A stretch of 64,000 nt of DNA from Streptomyces sp. NBC_01276 (lineage in GTDB: Bacteria > Actinomycetota > Actinomycetes > Streptomycetales > Streptomycetaceae): the NCBI RefSeq assembly GCF_041435355.1, contig NZ_CP108443.1:496001-560000 (forward strand). The letters run 5' to 3'. Shown one piece after another: positions 42,632 through 51,356 of the stretch. Both the position numbers and the translations under genes were made by a program. The notes under the pieces are model-generated. The model saw only the letters and a program-made list of their open reading frames with translations. It was not told the DNA's origin and searched no databases. The first letter of the stretch is position 1. Each line of letters begins with the position of its first letter.

Positions 42632-44821
42632 ATGAGTGAGGCGACGGAATCCGTGGACGCACAGGCATTGAGGGTGGAGCGGTGGCGGGCGCTGCTGTCC
42701 GGGGCGGACGGCAAGGGGGTCAAGGGGGAGGCGATGCGCGGGAGCGGGGCGGTGAACCTGCTGACCGGTGTGTGGCTTCACGCGGCGGCACGAGCGGAGC
42801 AGGGCCTGGAGCTGACCGAGCTGGAGCTGTCCATCCTGGCGCCGGTGCAGGGGGTGCTGAGCGAGGAAGAGGTGGGCGCGGTCGGGCGTGTCTACCGCGA
42901 GGAGCGTGGCGGGGACGGGCTGGCGGCCGTCCTGCCTCAGGCTGTGACCTCCCGGAGCCTTTCGCAGGGGTTCAGCCTGGAGGAGTACAAGGCGGCGTTG
43001 ACCGAGCTGCTGCCGCAGATCGCCGCGATGCCGAACGTGGCAGTGGTGGACAGGGCCAAGCTCGCCGCCGGCGAGAACGTTGACTCTCCCGAGTTCACCG
43101 CGGCGCTCGCCCGCCACCGCTATGGCGTCACCGGTTTCACCGCCCCCAGCGATGGCGATGCCGCCGTCGGCACCCAGGAGAACACGAGGCCGTTCTACGC
43201 CGTCCTCGAATGGGATCGCTTCATCTGCATCGAACCGGCCGGCGATCAGGGAGGAGGCCGGGACGAGATCTACTGGACGGCCTCCGCCAACACCCAGGGC
43301 TATGGGGCCACCTCGCGCACCGGCGAGGCCGGAGGGGTCACCAGGGGCAACACCTACTGGATTCACGGCGACCACCAGACCGGCGACAAGGCGTTCTTCC
43401 GCACCGCTTTCAACGGGTGCGGGTCGGTCGTCATCACCTGTTGGGAAGCCGATCAGTCCAACGCCGAGTGGTACACCGAGCTGGGCAAAGCTCTGCAGAC
43501 AGTCGTCGACCAACTGCAGGCATCCGCTGACTTCTCCGGCATGGTCCCCGGTCTGGACCTCTACGGTCACCTGCACAGCGCCCTGAGCTTCTTCACCACA
43601 TTCTGGGAGGCCTTGCGCAACAAGGACGACCTGGTGCTCTCCCGCGCCTTCGCCTTCGGCCGCGCAGACCTCAAAGCGATGGACGACCTCCCGGAAGTGC
43701 ACTGGAGGTTCGACGCCACCTCCCGTGGGATGGGCGACTTCGACCTCGTCATCCGGTACACCGGCAGCGACCCCGATCACACTCCTCCCCGGCCGTGGAA
43801 TCCGAGCCTGCTGGTGCACTCCACCGACGGCTATGGATGGGATCATTTCGCATACCTGCCTGAGGCGGAAGCCAGTTCAAAGCCGGCGCTGGCCGCTTTC
43901 GACGGCAAGCTCTACTGCATGGTCAGGCGGGACAGCGACTTGGAGTACGCCACGTCCGACGGCAGTACCTGGACCGACTTCACCAAAGTTTCCTACCCGG
44001 TCTATGGCACAGCCCCGGCCCTGGCCGCCTTTGACGGCAAGCTCTACTGCGCCGTAAACGTTAGCGGGGGCATGCAATACGCCTCTTTCGACGGCGCCAC
44101 CTGGACCCCCTTCACCCTCCTCGGAAACGCGAACGGTTACGGCCTGCCGCCCGCCCTGGCCGCCTTCGACGGCAAGCTCTACTGCGCCTTCAAGGACGGG
44201 CAAGGCTACCCCTCCCTCAAAGCATTCGACGGCCGCTCCTGGTACTACGTGACCACTTACGGCCGCGCAGACAGCCGTTCCGCCGCTCTCGCCAGTTTCG
44301 AGAACAGGATGCACTGGGTCGTCTCCAACGACCGGGCACTGGAGCACCGCTCATTCGCCTATGGGCATTGGAATTCCCACCCCGTCATCGAAGACAGCGA
44401 CCAGCCACTAAGCGAACCTGCCCTGGCTGCCTTCAACGGCAAGCTGTACGTCACGTACACAAAGAGCGACCGTAGAGGCAACGGCATCGTGCGCTGCTCC
44501 GTGCTCAACAACGGCAGATGGTACCCCGTAGATAAATTCCCTCAGCACCTCAGCACCTCAGCACCTCAGCACCGCTGCACTCGCTGTCTTCAACGACCGG
44601 CTGTACTGCGTGCAGGGCGGATAGCGCGGCTCCGCGGAGGCAAGGTGCCGAGCCGGAGCGCCGGCCTGACGGCCGGCGCTCCGGCTCGCGCAGGACTACG
44701 GGGTGGACGCAACGGACCGCCGGGGCCGTACGGCCCCGGCGATCCCTTTTCGGCTGTGCGCCGAGTGTCGAACGTCCACGCCAACCTTTTCGACCGAAAC
44801 GCTTGCGGGCGGATCGGATGA
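42632..44821 (+). CDS. Large beta-propeller protein, cargo of Tn3-C
   Basis: A 729-residue protein of unknown function. Seen: an N-terminal helical domain (GSGAVNLLTGVWLHAAARAE, LTELELSILAPVQGVLSEEE VGAVGRVYREE), a beta-rich middle domain with RFICIEPAGDQ and DEIYWTASANTQGYGATS, and a C-terminal propeller of at least five repeats with the hallmark PALAAFDGKLYC. No signal peptide. The protein at 51357-53309 has the same three-part layout and similar sequence, so both belong to one family. The ATG has AGGAG nine bases upstream. Near the end an 8-bp tandem repeat (44541-44572) shifts the frame: with two copies instead of four, the last blade would read LAVFNDRLYC and stop at 44624. As it stands, about 80 unrelated residues are added. 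Confidence 0.75.
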   Translation: MSEATESVDAQALRVERWRALLSGADGKGVKGEAMRGSGAVNLLTGVWLHAAARAEQGLELTELELSILAPVQGVLSEEEVGAVGRVYREERGGDGLAAVLPQAVTSRSLSQGFSLEEYKAALTELLPQIAAMPNVAVVDRAKLAAGENVDSPEFTAALARHRYGVTGFTAPSDGDAAVGTQENTRPFYAVLEWDRFICIEPAGDQGGGRDEIYWTASANTQGYGATSRTGEAGGVTRGNTYWIHGDHQTGDKAFFRTAFNGCGSVVITCWEADQSNAEWYTELGKALQTVVDQLQASADFSGMVPGLDLYGHLHSALSFFTTFWEALRNKDDLVLSRAFAFGRADLKAMDDLPEVHWRFDATSRGMGDFDLVIRYTGSDPDHTPPRPWNPSLLVHSTDGYGWDHFAYLPEAEASSKPALAAFDGKLYCMVRRDSDLEYATSDGSTWTDFTKVSYPVYGTAPALAAFDGKLYCAVNVSGGMQYASFDGATWTPFTLLGNANGYGLPPALAAFDGKLYCAFKDGQGYPSLKAFDGRSWYYVTTYGRADSRSAALASFENRMHWVVSNDRALEHRSFAYGHWNSHPVIEDSDQPLSEPALAAFNGKLYVTYTKSDRRGNGIVRCSVLNNGRWYPVDKFPQHLSTSAPQHRCTRCLQRPAVLRAGRIARLRGGKVPSRSAGLTAGAPARAGLRGGRNGPPGPYGPGDPFSAVRRVSNVHANLFDRNACGRIG
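44541..44572 (+). repeat. 8-bp tandem repeat (CTCAGCAC x4) inside the propeller gene
   Basis: Four perfect copies of CTCAGCAC. The unit length is not a multiple of three. Two or five copies would keep the final propeller blade in frame; four copies do not. Change in copy number would switch the C-terminus. Confidence 0.9.
44650..44687 (+). terminator. Hairpin with 17-bp perfect stem
   Basis: Arms 44650-44666 and 44671-44687 are perfectly complementary with a TGAC loop. It lies just after the natural (in-phase) stop of the propeller gene at 44624, which supports that stop as the original end. A second perfect 24-bp palindrome follows at 44718-44741. Confidence 0.75.
44718..44741. terminator. 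Second palindrome after the propeller gene
   Basis: A perfect 24-bp palindrome centred on CCGTACGG. With the hairpin at 44650-44687 it makes a double stop region between cargo and resolvase. Confidence 0.6.
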
Positions 44822-44871
44822 TGATCGCACCACCTGATATAGCGATGCGTGATGCCGGTGACGGTCGGTCA

Positions 44872-44978
44872 CTCGCAGAAATGATCAGATATGCGAGTTC
44901 TGCGAGAGGCCCGAGCCGTGTCCGTTTTGATCCGTTTCGCTGTCGCAGAAAGCCTCTCAAAAGCCCGGCGTTCTGCGA
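44872..44978 (+). promoter_or_regulatory. Tn3-C res site (two paired subsites)
   Basis: Subsite one: CTCGCAGAA (44872-44880) and its inverse TTCTGCGAG (44898-44906). Subsite two: TCGCAGAA (44943-44950) and TTCTGCGA (44971-44978). A looser half (TTCTGAGAG) follows at 44984. Paired arms of this size 24-100 bp upstream of the resolvase start at 45002 are exactly what a Tn3-type res site needs, and they would also let the resolvase control its own gene. Confidence 0.75.
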
Positions 44979-45001
44979 GGCACTTCTGAGAGACTGCGGG
45001 C

Positions 45002-46045
45002 GTGGATTTGACGCCTGATCAGGCCGCATCTGCGGTGGAACGCCGCGAATGCCCGAAGTGCGAAGTCCCGGCGGGGAGTCCCTGCCGGACGCTCGGCGGG
45101 AAGGTGGCGGCAAAATATCACACGCCACGTTTCATCCTCGTACCCGCACTGCGCGAGGACCTCGAAGTCCTCGTCCCCGCCGACCGCGGCCCGGGCCGGA
45201 CCTGGAAGCCGGGCCCGGCGCTCGCCGTCGTCCCCGAACCCGCCGCCGGGAGCCGGCCCGTGCGGATCGGGTACGCCCGCACGTCCATGGTCAGCCAGGA
45301 ACTGGCCAGCCAGATCGAGGCCCTGGAGGCGGCAGGCTGCACGAAGATCTTCCGGGAGAAGATCAGCACCCGCGTCAAGCACCGCCCCGAGATGGCGGCA
45401 GCCCTCAAGCTCGCCGCCGAGTTCAAGGAGGCAGCCCCCGACCAGGTCGTCATCCTCACCGTCCACGAGATGAAGCGCCTGGCCCGCAACGCCGCCGAGC
45501 TGATGCAGCTCTCCGCCGACCTGGAGTCCACGGGCATCCTGCTCGAACTCCTCACCGGCCCGCTCACCGGCGTCTACGACCCCAACGGCATGGGCTCGAT
45601 GCTCTTCGCCGTGCTGGCCGTCGCCGCCCAGCTCGACCGCAACTACATCCGGGAGAAGACCCTGGAAGGCCAGCAGACCGCCGCCCGCAAGGGCAACCAC
45701 GGCGGCCGGCCGAAGGTCATCGACGACGACATGCTGACCTTCGCCGTCGCGCTCAAGGACAAGGGCACCCCGGTCCCGGAGATCGCCAAGAAACTGGTCA
45801 TCAAGACCGGCAAGAACGCCGGCGAGCACCCTTCGGTGGCCTCGGTGTACCGGGCGCTCGCCGACGCCGAGGAGGCCGCCGCACTCGCTTCGGTGGACGA
45901 CGGCCTGCCGCTGCGGCCCAAGCCCGTACGCATCCGCCGACCCGGCGACCCGCTCACCGCCGAGGAGATCGACCTGCGCGAGCGCCTGGTCGCCCAGCGC
46001 GCCCAGCTGACCGCCGCCGACCGCGAGGAAGAGGCCAGCCGGTGA
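45002..46045 (+). CDS. Tn3-C serine resolvase with zinc-knuckle N-terminus
   Basis: A 347-residue serine recombinase. Seen: an N-terminal zinc-knuckle (CPKC at 17-20, GSPCRT with Cys28, KYHTPR with His40), the catalytic domain starting VRIGYARTSMVSQELASQIE with nucleophile Ser95, EKISTRVKHRPEMAAALKLA, LTVHEMKRLARNAAELMQLS and the long helix AQLDRNYIREKTLEGQQTAA, followed by RKGNHGGRPKVIDDDMLTFA, a helix-turn-helix DNA-binding tail. The usual small resolvase is about 185 residues; the extra N- and C-terminal parts define an actinobacterial subgroup, shared with the Tn3-A resolvase. The GTG start follows the res site directly. Confidence 0.9.
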   Translation: MDLTPDQAASAVERRECPKCEVPAGSPCRTLGGKVAAKYHTPRFILVPALREDLEVLVPADRGPGRTWKPGPALAVVPEPAAGSRPVRIGYARTSMVSQELASQIEALEAAGCTKIFREKISTRVKHRPEMAAALKLAAEFKEAAPDQVVILTVHEMKRLARNAAELMQLSADLESTGILLELLTGPLTGVYDPNGMGSMLFAVLAVAAQLDRNYIREKTLEGQQTAARKGNHGGRPKVIDDDMLTFAVALKDKGTPVPEIAKKLVIKTGKNAGEHPSVASVYRALADAEEAAALASVDDGLPLRPKPVRIRRPGDPLTAEEIDLRERLVAQRAQLTAADREEEASR

Positions 46046-46167
46046 TCCCCTCAGAGCACCGGCTCAAGGGCGGTGCACCACTGCTCGGAGCCGCGCCCGG
46101 GCCCTTCGACACCTGGACCGAGGACGACGACCCGGCGCCCGAGCAGGACGACGACCTGCGGTGCTGA
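46042..46167 (+). CDS. Small acidic frame coupled to the resolvase
   Basis: A 41-residue frame whose GTG overlaps the resolvase stop (GTGA): VIPSEHRLKGGAPLLGAAPG PFDTWTEDDDPAPEQDDDLR C. The acidic tail and the coupling suggest a real small protein, perhaps a DNA-mimic-like or protein-binding partner. No family recognised; it could be only a chance frame. Confidence 0.4.
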   Translation: MIPSEHRLKGGAPLLGAAPGPFDTWTEDDDPAPEQDDDLRC

Positions 46168-46192
46168 CGCCCCGGGCCGGGCGCGCGGGCGC

Positions 46193-46285
46193 TTACTCCT
46201 CGTCGTCCTCGTATTCCTCCTCGGGAGGATCGCTCTCCTCTTCGAGCCGCCGACGGGGCCGTCCTGGTTTCCGTCCCAAGATCAT
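46193..46285 (-). CDS. Possible 30-residue basic/acidic peptide at the right end of Tn3-C
   Basis: Minus-strand frame MILGRKPGRPRRRLEEESDP PEEEYEDDEE with an AT-hook-like core (RKPGRPRRR) and a strongly acidic tail. It starts two bases inside the right terminal repeat boundary and is convergent with the resolvase unit. There is no clear ribosome binding site. Weakly supported. Confidence 0.3.
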   Translation of the reverse strand: MILGRKPGRPRRRLEEESDPPEEEYEDDEE

Positions 46286-46286
46286 C

Positions 46287-46325
46287 CCTTAGCGCCAATG
46301 GCCACCCGGCTACTACTCAAGGGCG
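46287..46325 (-). repeat. Tn3-C terminal inverted repeat, right
   Basis: 39 bp, inverse of 39018-39056 with two differences; followed by the second copy of the target duplication (46326-46330). Confidence 0.9.
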
Positions 46326-47909
46326 GGTCGGCCGGGCCTGCTCCCACGCCTCGCCGTCCAGCAGTTTCGCCCGCGGGTCGCCCCACTTCGAGGAGTTCCT
46401 CGCGAACACCTGCTTGCTCCGCAGCATCCGGTGCAGCTGCTCCAGCACGCAGAACGTGTACGCCTTCCAGTCCACCGTTCCCGGCTCCAGGTGCGGGGCG
46501 GAGAGCACCAGGCGCCGCCACGACCCGACGAGCAGGCCGGTGTCGATCTCGGCCGGGCCGACCTTCTTGCGGCCCATCAGGTCCGGCAGCGACTTCAGCG
46601 CGGTCAGGACCGGCGCACCCTCGGGAGTGGCGCCGAAGTCGACGACCTGGACCAAGAGCTTCAGGAACGGCCGGACGGTGCCGAACCTGCCCACGAGCAT
46701 GGACCGCCACGCCTCGTCCGCGTCGGAGTCCAGCGGCGGCGTCAGCTCGAACAGCGCGGCGATCGCGGCGGCCAGCTCGTGCCGGGGCACCACCTGCTCG
46801 ATCCGCTCCCACATCGCCTCGAAGCTCTCCACCGCCGGGCCGGTGACCTCCCCGGTGTCGGTGTCGACCAGTTCGCTCGTGGTGTCGAAGACGACCTGGA
46901 ACGCGGTCGCGAGCTTCGCCGAGGCCCGCTCGACCTTCGGCAGCGTCTTCATCTTCTCCTTGACCGTCTCGCGCTCGGCCTTGGCCAGCAGCTTCGTCGC
47001 GATCAGCACCTCCAGGAGGTCGAGCGCGTCGTCCACCGCCCGGGTCGTCAGGTAGACGGCGGTGGCCAGCAGCGTCGCCAGCCGCCTCGAATCGCCGTGC
47101 CGGCGCAGCAGTGACGCCTTGCCGTCCACGCCGTACCTCGACAGCTCCGCCAGGCGCCGCGGCGGGATCGCCGACACGTCCAGGTCGCCCATGCCGAGGC
47201 CGGCGATCTCCTCGGCGCGCTGGAGCGCCCACTTCATCTGCGGTCCGGACACGCGTACCGGGCCCCGGCGCAGCCGGTCCAGCTCCGAGACCCGCTCGCC
47301 AGGCGGCACCATCAGCAGCGAGTCCAGCACCGCCCGCTGCCCGGTGTTCAGCAGCCCGTACAGCGTGTCCCACAGCCGCTGGTTCGCCGCCTCGCGAACC
47401 GAGGCCACCAGCCTCGTCAGCGTCGTCACCCCGGGCAGCAGCACCCGCCGCTCGCGCAGCCACCCGGCCGCCGCGTCGAACAATGCCTTCGGGCCCTCCC
47501 CGGTCGTCCACGCCCGCGCGTCCACCCAGACCCGCAGCTCGGCCTCCGCTTCGGCGAACTCCCGGTACTCCAGGACACGGCGCAGCTCACGGACGTGCTC
47601 CAGCCTGGTGTTCTCCCTCTCCCCGTACACCTTCAGGACCGATGGATCGCCGATGTCGAGCTGCTCGGCGAGGTAGTCCACGACCTCCGCCGGCACATCC
47701 GTCGGGTCGTCCAGGAACACACCGAGGTAGCGCGCGGTCGTCAGCTGGGTGGCATAGCCCAGGCGGTTATGGGCCCGGCGCTTGGACTCGATCAGCTCCC
47801 GGTCCGCGTCGTCCAGGAAGAAGAAACGCTCTAGCTCCGAGCGGGAAGGCGCCTCGCGATAGGCCGCGTACGCGGCAGCCTGCTCATCCGTCAAAAAGTC
47901 GACCGGCAC
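46326..47909 (-). pseudogene. Tn3-B transposase TnpA, N-terminal half
   Basis: 528 codons: MPVDFLTDEQAAAYAAYREA, ERFFFLDDADRELIESKRRA (DUF4158), the central region (RRLATLLATAVYLTTRAVDD ALDLLEVLI) and, at the break, LDGEAWEQARPT. It continues at 39012 with VLASLGLPGE. The frame that reads on into Tn3-C adds only RP and a stop. The start is 87 bp from the right terminal repeat of Tn3-B. The gene is dead only because of the Tn3-C insertion; excision would restore it. Confidence 0.92.
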
Positions 47910-47996
47910 CCCGGACCTCCAAACAGTCGATCAACACGACTGCCGAAGGTTCAGCCCCACAGAAGCCCAGGTCAAAGCCCCCGTCGAGACCGGACC

Positions 47997-48036
47997 GGCT
48001 TAGCGTCGGTTTTCGTTCCGATGTTCCTCGTCCCCC
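47997..48036 (-). repeat. Tn3-B terminal inverted repeat, right
   Basis: 40 bp, inverse of 34600-34639 with four differences, followed by TACCA (48037-48041). Confidence 0.9.
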
Positions 48037-48041
48037 TACCA

Positions 48042-48882
48042 CACCGGTCGCTTCACCAAGGTGTCCCGGCTCGCGAAACTCCTGCGTGTGCCCACCCCCA
48101 CCGACCGCGGCCCCGGCCAGCCGTGGCGGCCCGGCACCCCGGCGCCCGCACCCGTCGACCCCGACAGCCCGAGCGCCGACATCCGCATCGGGTACGCGAG
48201 GTGCTCCAGCCTCACCCAGGAACTCCAGCCGCAGCTCGACGCGCTCGCCGGACACGGCATCCCCGGGGACAAGATCTTCGCCGAGAAGATCAGCACCCGG
48301 GTCCGCGTGCGCCCGCAGTTCGAGGCCGCACTCGCCGCCGCCCGCGAGATCAAGGCGCACGCCCCGCACTGCCGGGTGATCTTCACCGTGAACGAGATGA
48401 AACGCCTGGGACGCGACGCCGCCGAGCTGACAGCCCTCGCCGACCACCTCACCGCCCACGGACTGGTCCTGGAGATGCTCGCCGGCCCCCTCCAGGGGAT
48501 GTACGACCCCAGCGGCCCGGGACGCCTGCTGTTCGGGTTCTTCGCGGCGATGGCGGAAACGGAGCGGGAGAACATCCGGGAGTCCACCCTCGAAGGGCTC
48601 GACGCCGCGGCCCGCAAGGGCAACCACGGCGGCAGGCCGCCGGTCATCACCGACGACATGCTGCACACCGTGCTTCGCCGCCGCGCGAACGGCGAGACGG
48701 TCGAGGTCATCCAGCCCGACCTGCTCATCCCCACCGGCCGCCGGAAGGGACAGAGCCCCAGCCTCTCCAGCATCTACCGGGCGCTGGCCGAGCACGAGAA
48801 GACCCAGGCGTACCCGGAGGCCGTCGAGACGGCACACGCCGACTTCGCCGCCCTCCAGCAGCGCGACCGCAGCCCCAAGTAG
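48042..48882 (+). pseudogene. Tn3-A resolvase, 3' part (catalytic and DNA-binding domains)
   Basis: Continues the 5' part at 34472-34599. Seen: HTGRFTKVSRLAKLLRVPTP, the catalytic core IRIGYARCSSLTQELQPQLD with the nucleophile Ser, EKISTRVRVRPQFEAALAAA, FTVNEMKRLGRDAAELTALA, ETERENIRESTLEGLDAAAR and RKGNHGGRPPVITDDMLHTV (DNA-binding tail). The stop overlaps the right terminal repeat of Tn3-A by one base. An internal GTG at 48061 opens a frame that contains the complete catalytic and DNA-binding domains without the zinc knuckle, so a shortened resolvase could still be made. Confidence 0.88.
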
Positions 48883-48931
48883 TTACTCAGCGCTACATGT
48901 CCGCTCGCCGTAGCTATACGAGAACAGGGCC
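48882..48931 (-). repeat. Tn3-A terminal inverted repeat, right
   Basis: 50 bp, inverse of 28785-28834 with about two differences, followed by GACGG (48932-48936), the second copy of the target duplication. Confidence 0.9.
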
Positions 48932-48936
48932 GACGG

Positions 48937-49735
48937 CACCGTTTTCACCGGCTCCTACCGGCTGGTCACCACCTTGACCGACGCCGGCCGCTACCCGGCG
49001 ACCGTGCTGGTGGGCCTCTACCACCAGCGGTGGGAACACGAATCTGCGTATTACGCGCTCCGTCACACGATCATGAACGGGCGTGTCCTGCGCTCGGGCG
49101 ACCCGGCCGGCGTCGAACAGGAGATGTGGGCCCTGCTCACCCTCTACCAGGCCCTGCGCACCGTGATGGTCGAAGCCGCCGAGTCGCTACCTGGGACCGG
49201 TCCAGACCGCTGCTGTTTCACCATCGCCCTCCAGACCGCCCGCGACCAGGTCGTCCAGGCCGCCGCCGTCATCACCGCCCCCGCCGATGTCGGTCGCGTC
49301 GGGCTGATCGGGCACCGGATCCTGGCCCGTCTCCTGCCGCCCCGGCGGCAGCGCGTCAGCACCCGCAAGGTCAAGTCACCGATGTCCCGTTACAGCACCC
49401 GCCATGACGACGGCAGGCCCGACACCAGCCGCACCATCACCGGTCTCGACATCAGCGTCCTCGAACCTTGCGAACCGCACCCTCAACTCCCCGCCATCTC
49501 CCGCGACGACCGGAACACCGCCCTCGCCGACCGCCGCCGTCATCGGATCCTTGGCCTGCTCGAGGAAGACCCCACCCGCCTCTGGCGGCCCCGTGACATC
49601 GCTTCTCACTTCGGTGACATCACCATGGAGACCATGTATCGGCAGCTCTCCAGATGGGTCGATACCGGCCTCATCCACAAACTCGGCCCCGGCCTCTACG
49701 CCGCCACGGCATGGACTCCAACACCCCTTGCGTGA
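48937..49735 (+). pseudogene. IS4-family transposase, C-terminal part
   Basis: The right-hand piece of the outer transposase: TVFTGSYRLVTTLTDAGRYP, YHQRWEHESAYYALRHTIMN (the YREK-like signature with the catalytic Glu), GVEQEMWALLTLYQALRTVM VEAA and a Streptomyces-type C-terminal extension (RHRILGLLEEDPTRLWRPRD, ITMETMYRQLSRWVDTGLIH) that looks like a winged helix. It rejoins the plus-strand part at 28194-28784 in frame when Tn3-A is removed. Its stop lies in the right terminal repeat of the IS4 element. Confidence 0.88.
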
Positions 49736-49775
49736 CCTGCGAAAACGTTAACTACCCGGCCTTGGGTCAAGGCCC
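49727..49775 (-). repeat. IS4-family terminal inverted repeat, right
   Basis: 49 bp, perfect inverse of 27825-27873; overlaps the last codons and stop of the transposase. Confidence 0.9.
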
Positions 49776-49904
49776 CATCGTGGTCTGGCGTGTTCAGCGG
49801 CAAGGATGACCGCGACGATCCGAAACCCGCCCCCCGCCCCTTCGGCATCACAGGCAGGTCCTTCCTCCGGCGGTGCTGGCCCGGGACAGGTCCTGCCCGG
49901 TTGC

Positions 49905-50285
49905 GGCGACAAGCCGGGACTGGATGTGACCGTCGAGCCCAAGTAGCTGACGGTCGCATCGGACGGGTCCCTCACCGCTGAGGTCAACTGCACCCTCGGG
50001 GCCGGATGGCATCTGAGCTGGAGAGTGCAGATCGACGGCGTTGGCAAGCCCGTGCCGCATACGAACTACTACCCCAAGGATGATCTGGGGCGGCCCGGCC
50101 CGTACACCTTCGATGTCCACCTGTCCCAGGTTGAGCCCGGTTCTGCCCGCACGATCTACGTCGTTCTCACGGACGACTTTTCCTACCGACAGCTGAGCGA
50201 GAACCGGAACCCGGACGGATCGCTCCTGAAACTCCCGAACGGTGCACGCAAGGTCTCCAACTCGGTTCTGGTCAAGCGCTACTGA
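49905..50285 (+). pseudogene. Hypothetical protein, broken by a TAG
   Basis: A frame reads DKPGLDVTVEPK, stop TAG (about 49945), LTVASDGSLTAEVNCTLGAG, WHLSWRVQIDGVGKPVPHTN, YYPKDDLGRPGPYTFDVHLS and on to RKVSNSVLVKRY and the true stop. The coding signal is continuous across the TAG, so the gene is broken or starts after it (GTG at 50025). The sequence looks like a beta-sandwich with polar surface, possibly a secreted or surface domain. Family not recognised. Confidence 0.45.
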
Positions 50286-50756
50286 CCTGCCCCGGCACAG
50301 CAGCGAGGTTCGGCCATTGATCGGCTCGACGGCATATCCGTAGGCCGACGGAATCCTGCACGCCCCATGGAGCCCGAAGCGGCCGTGGCTAGGGCCTGTC
50401 TGACAAATGTCGCCAACCTACCGGCGGTACATCTTTGTTCACCCGCTGACGTCGCCCGAGGCGGCATGCAGGCCGGCATCGCGGGCATCTCGAACGCGGT
50501 CCTCGGTGCTGGCGTGCCGCTGGTAGCGCGGCTGTGGAGCGGCGGTCAGTACAGCCCCCGCGGACTACATCCCGGTCAGCTGGCTCCTGGAGTACCTCGG
50601 AACCTGACCTGCCCCCGGCCTGCCCCGTCGATGCAGCGTACGTGCCTCACGCCTCCTGAACGCGCGGTGGGCCTTGCACCGTGCCGAGATCCAGGTCAGG
50701 CGACACGATCGGCGGAAGACCATGTTCTGGTCCGAGAACTGGGCAAGAATTCGTTC
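50286..50756. other. Gap with an IS5 end fragment
   Basis: No supported gene. At about 50391 there is GGGCCTGTCTGACAAATG, which resembles the ends of the IS5-type element at 59059-59988, so a small IS remnant lies here. The rest is unassigned. Confidence 0.4.
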
Positions 50757-51113
50757 ATGACCGACCTGACGATTTCAGCGAAGGACTTCTCGGACGCCGG
50801 CCTGGAACCGCAGTTGGGGTCCTGGATCAGCTCCGGGCCCAACGATCCCGTGACCGTCGAACAGATCACCCGGGCCATCGGGGACGACAGGCTCGCCCAA
50901 ACCGCCGAATCTCTCGGCCGTGAGCCCCTCGACCTCGCCGCAAGTCTTGCCGCCGATCTCCCCGTCCTCATCGACACAGCCACCCCGGAGGGCCGTATCG
51001 AAGCGGCCAGCACCCCGAAGATCAGGATCAGCGCCGCACAGCCGACCTCAAAGCAAATCGGGGCATATGCGGCTAATTTCACCGTGATCTTCGACGCCGT
51101 GCCTCGCGCCTGA
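50757..51113 (+). CDS. YidB-like (DUF937) protein
   Basis: A 118-residue protein. Seen: WISSGPNDPVTVEQITRAIG DDRLAQTAESLG and LDLAASLAADLPVLIDTATP EGRI, which match the C-terminal half of the YidB/DUF937 family (GxNxPVxxxQxxxALGxxxxxxxAxxxG...LPxxVDxLTPxG). The Gly-rich N-terminal repeat part of YidB is missing, replaced by a short leader, and the last 40 residues (KIRISAAQPTSKQIGAYAAN FTVIFDAV) are extra and beta-like. It is cytosolic. The family's role is poorly known. It has no operon partner. Confidence 0.65.
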   Translation: MTDLTISAKDFSDAGLEPQLGSWISSGPNDPVTVEQITRAIGDDRLAQTAESLGREPLDLAASLAADLPVLIDTATPEGRIEAASTPKIRISAAQPTSKQIGAYAANFTVIFDAVPRA

Positions 51114-51356
51114 ACCTTTTGTATGACGGCTCGTCGGCATGGCCGACGAGCCGTCTTCCTGGCCGGGGGTGGACTCCATCATTGATCTTGTGTTTGGCAG
51201 AGGCGAACTGATGACCACCGTGGCCAAGGGGTCTGGCAGGGGAAGGTGAACAGGGGGTTGCCTGAAACGTCGACCCGGCCCTGGAGGGCTCCACCGCTGC
51301 CAGAGAGCGGTGGGGCCGTCCGGTATGCCGCCTTGGTCTGTGTGGGTCTAGGGAGT

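Larger units (their letters stand above)
39018..46325 (+). mobile_element. Tn3-C: Tn3-family transposon, apparently complete (7.3 kb)
   Basis: The innermost element. Ends are 39-bp inverted repeats (39018-39056 and 46287-46325, 2 mismatches, beginning CGCCCTTGAGTAGTAGCC) flanked by a perfect 5-bp duplication, GGTCG on the plus strand (39013-39017 and 46326-46330; CGACC on the coding strand of the gene it split). Content: intact tnpA, a fragment of another tnpA, a large beta-propeller protein, a res region, intact serine resolvase and a small coupled frame. It is the youngest insertion and the only one with intact transposition genes. Confidence 0.93.
34600..48036 (-). mobile_element. Tn3-B: Tn3-family transposon with a tyrosine recombinase (13.4 kb with Tn3-C)
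   Basis: Bounded by 40-bp inverted repeats (34600-34639 and 47997-48036, 4 mismatches, starting GGGGG) and flanked by a perfect TACCA duplication (34595-34599 and 48037-48041). Own content after removing Tn3-C is about 6.1 kb: a recombination core site, a tyrosine recombinase, a HAD hydrolase, a 2H phosphoesterase and a convergent tnpA. Use of a tyrosine recombinase for resolution recalls the Tn4430 type. Confidence 0.92.
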
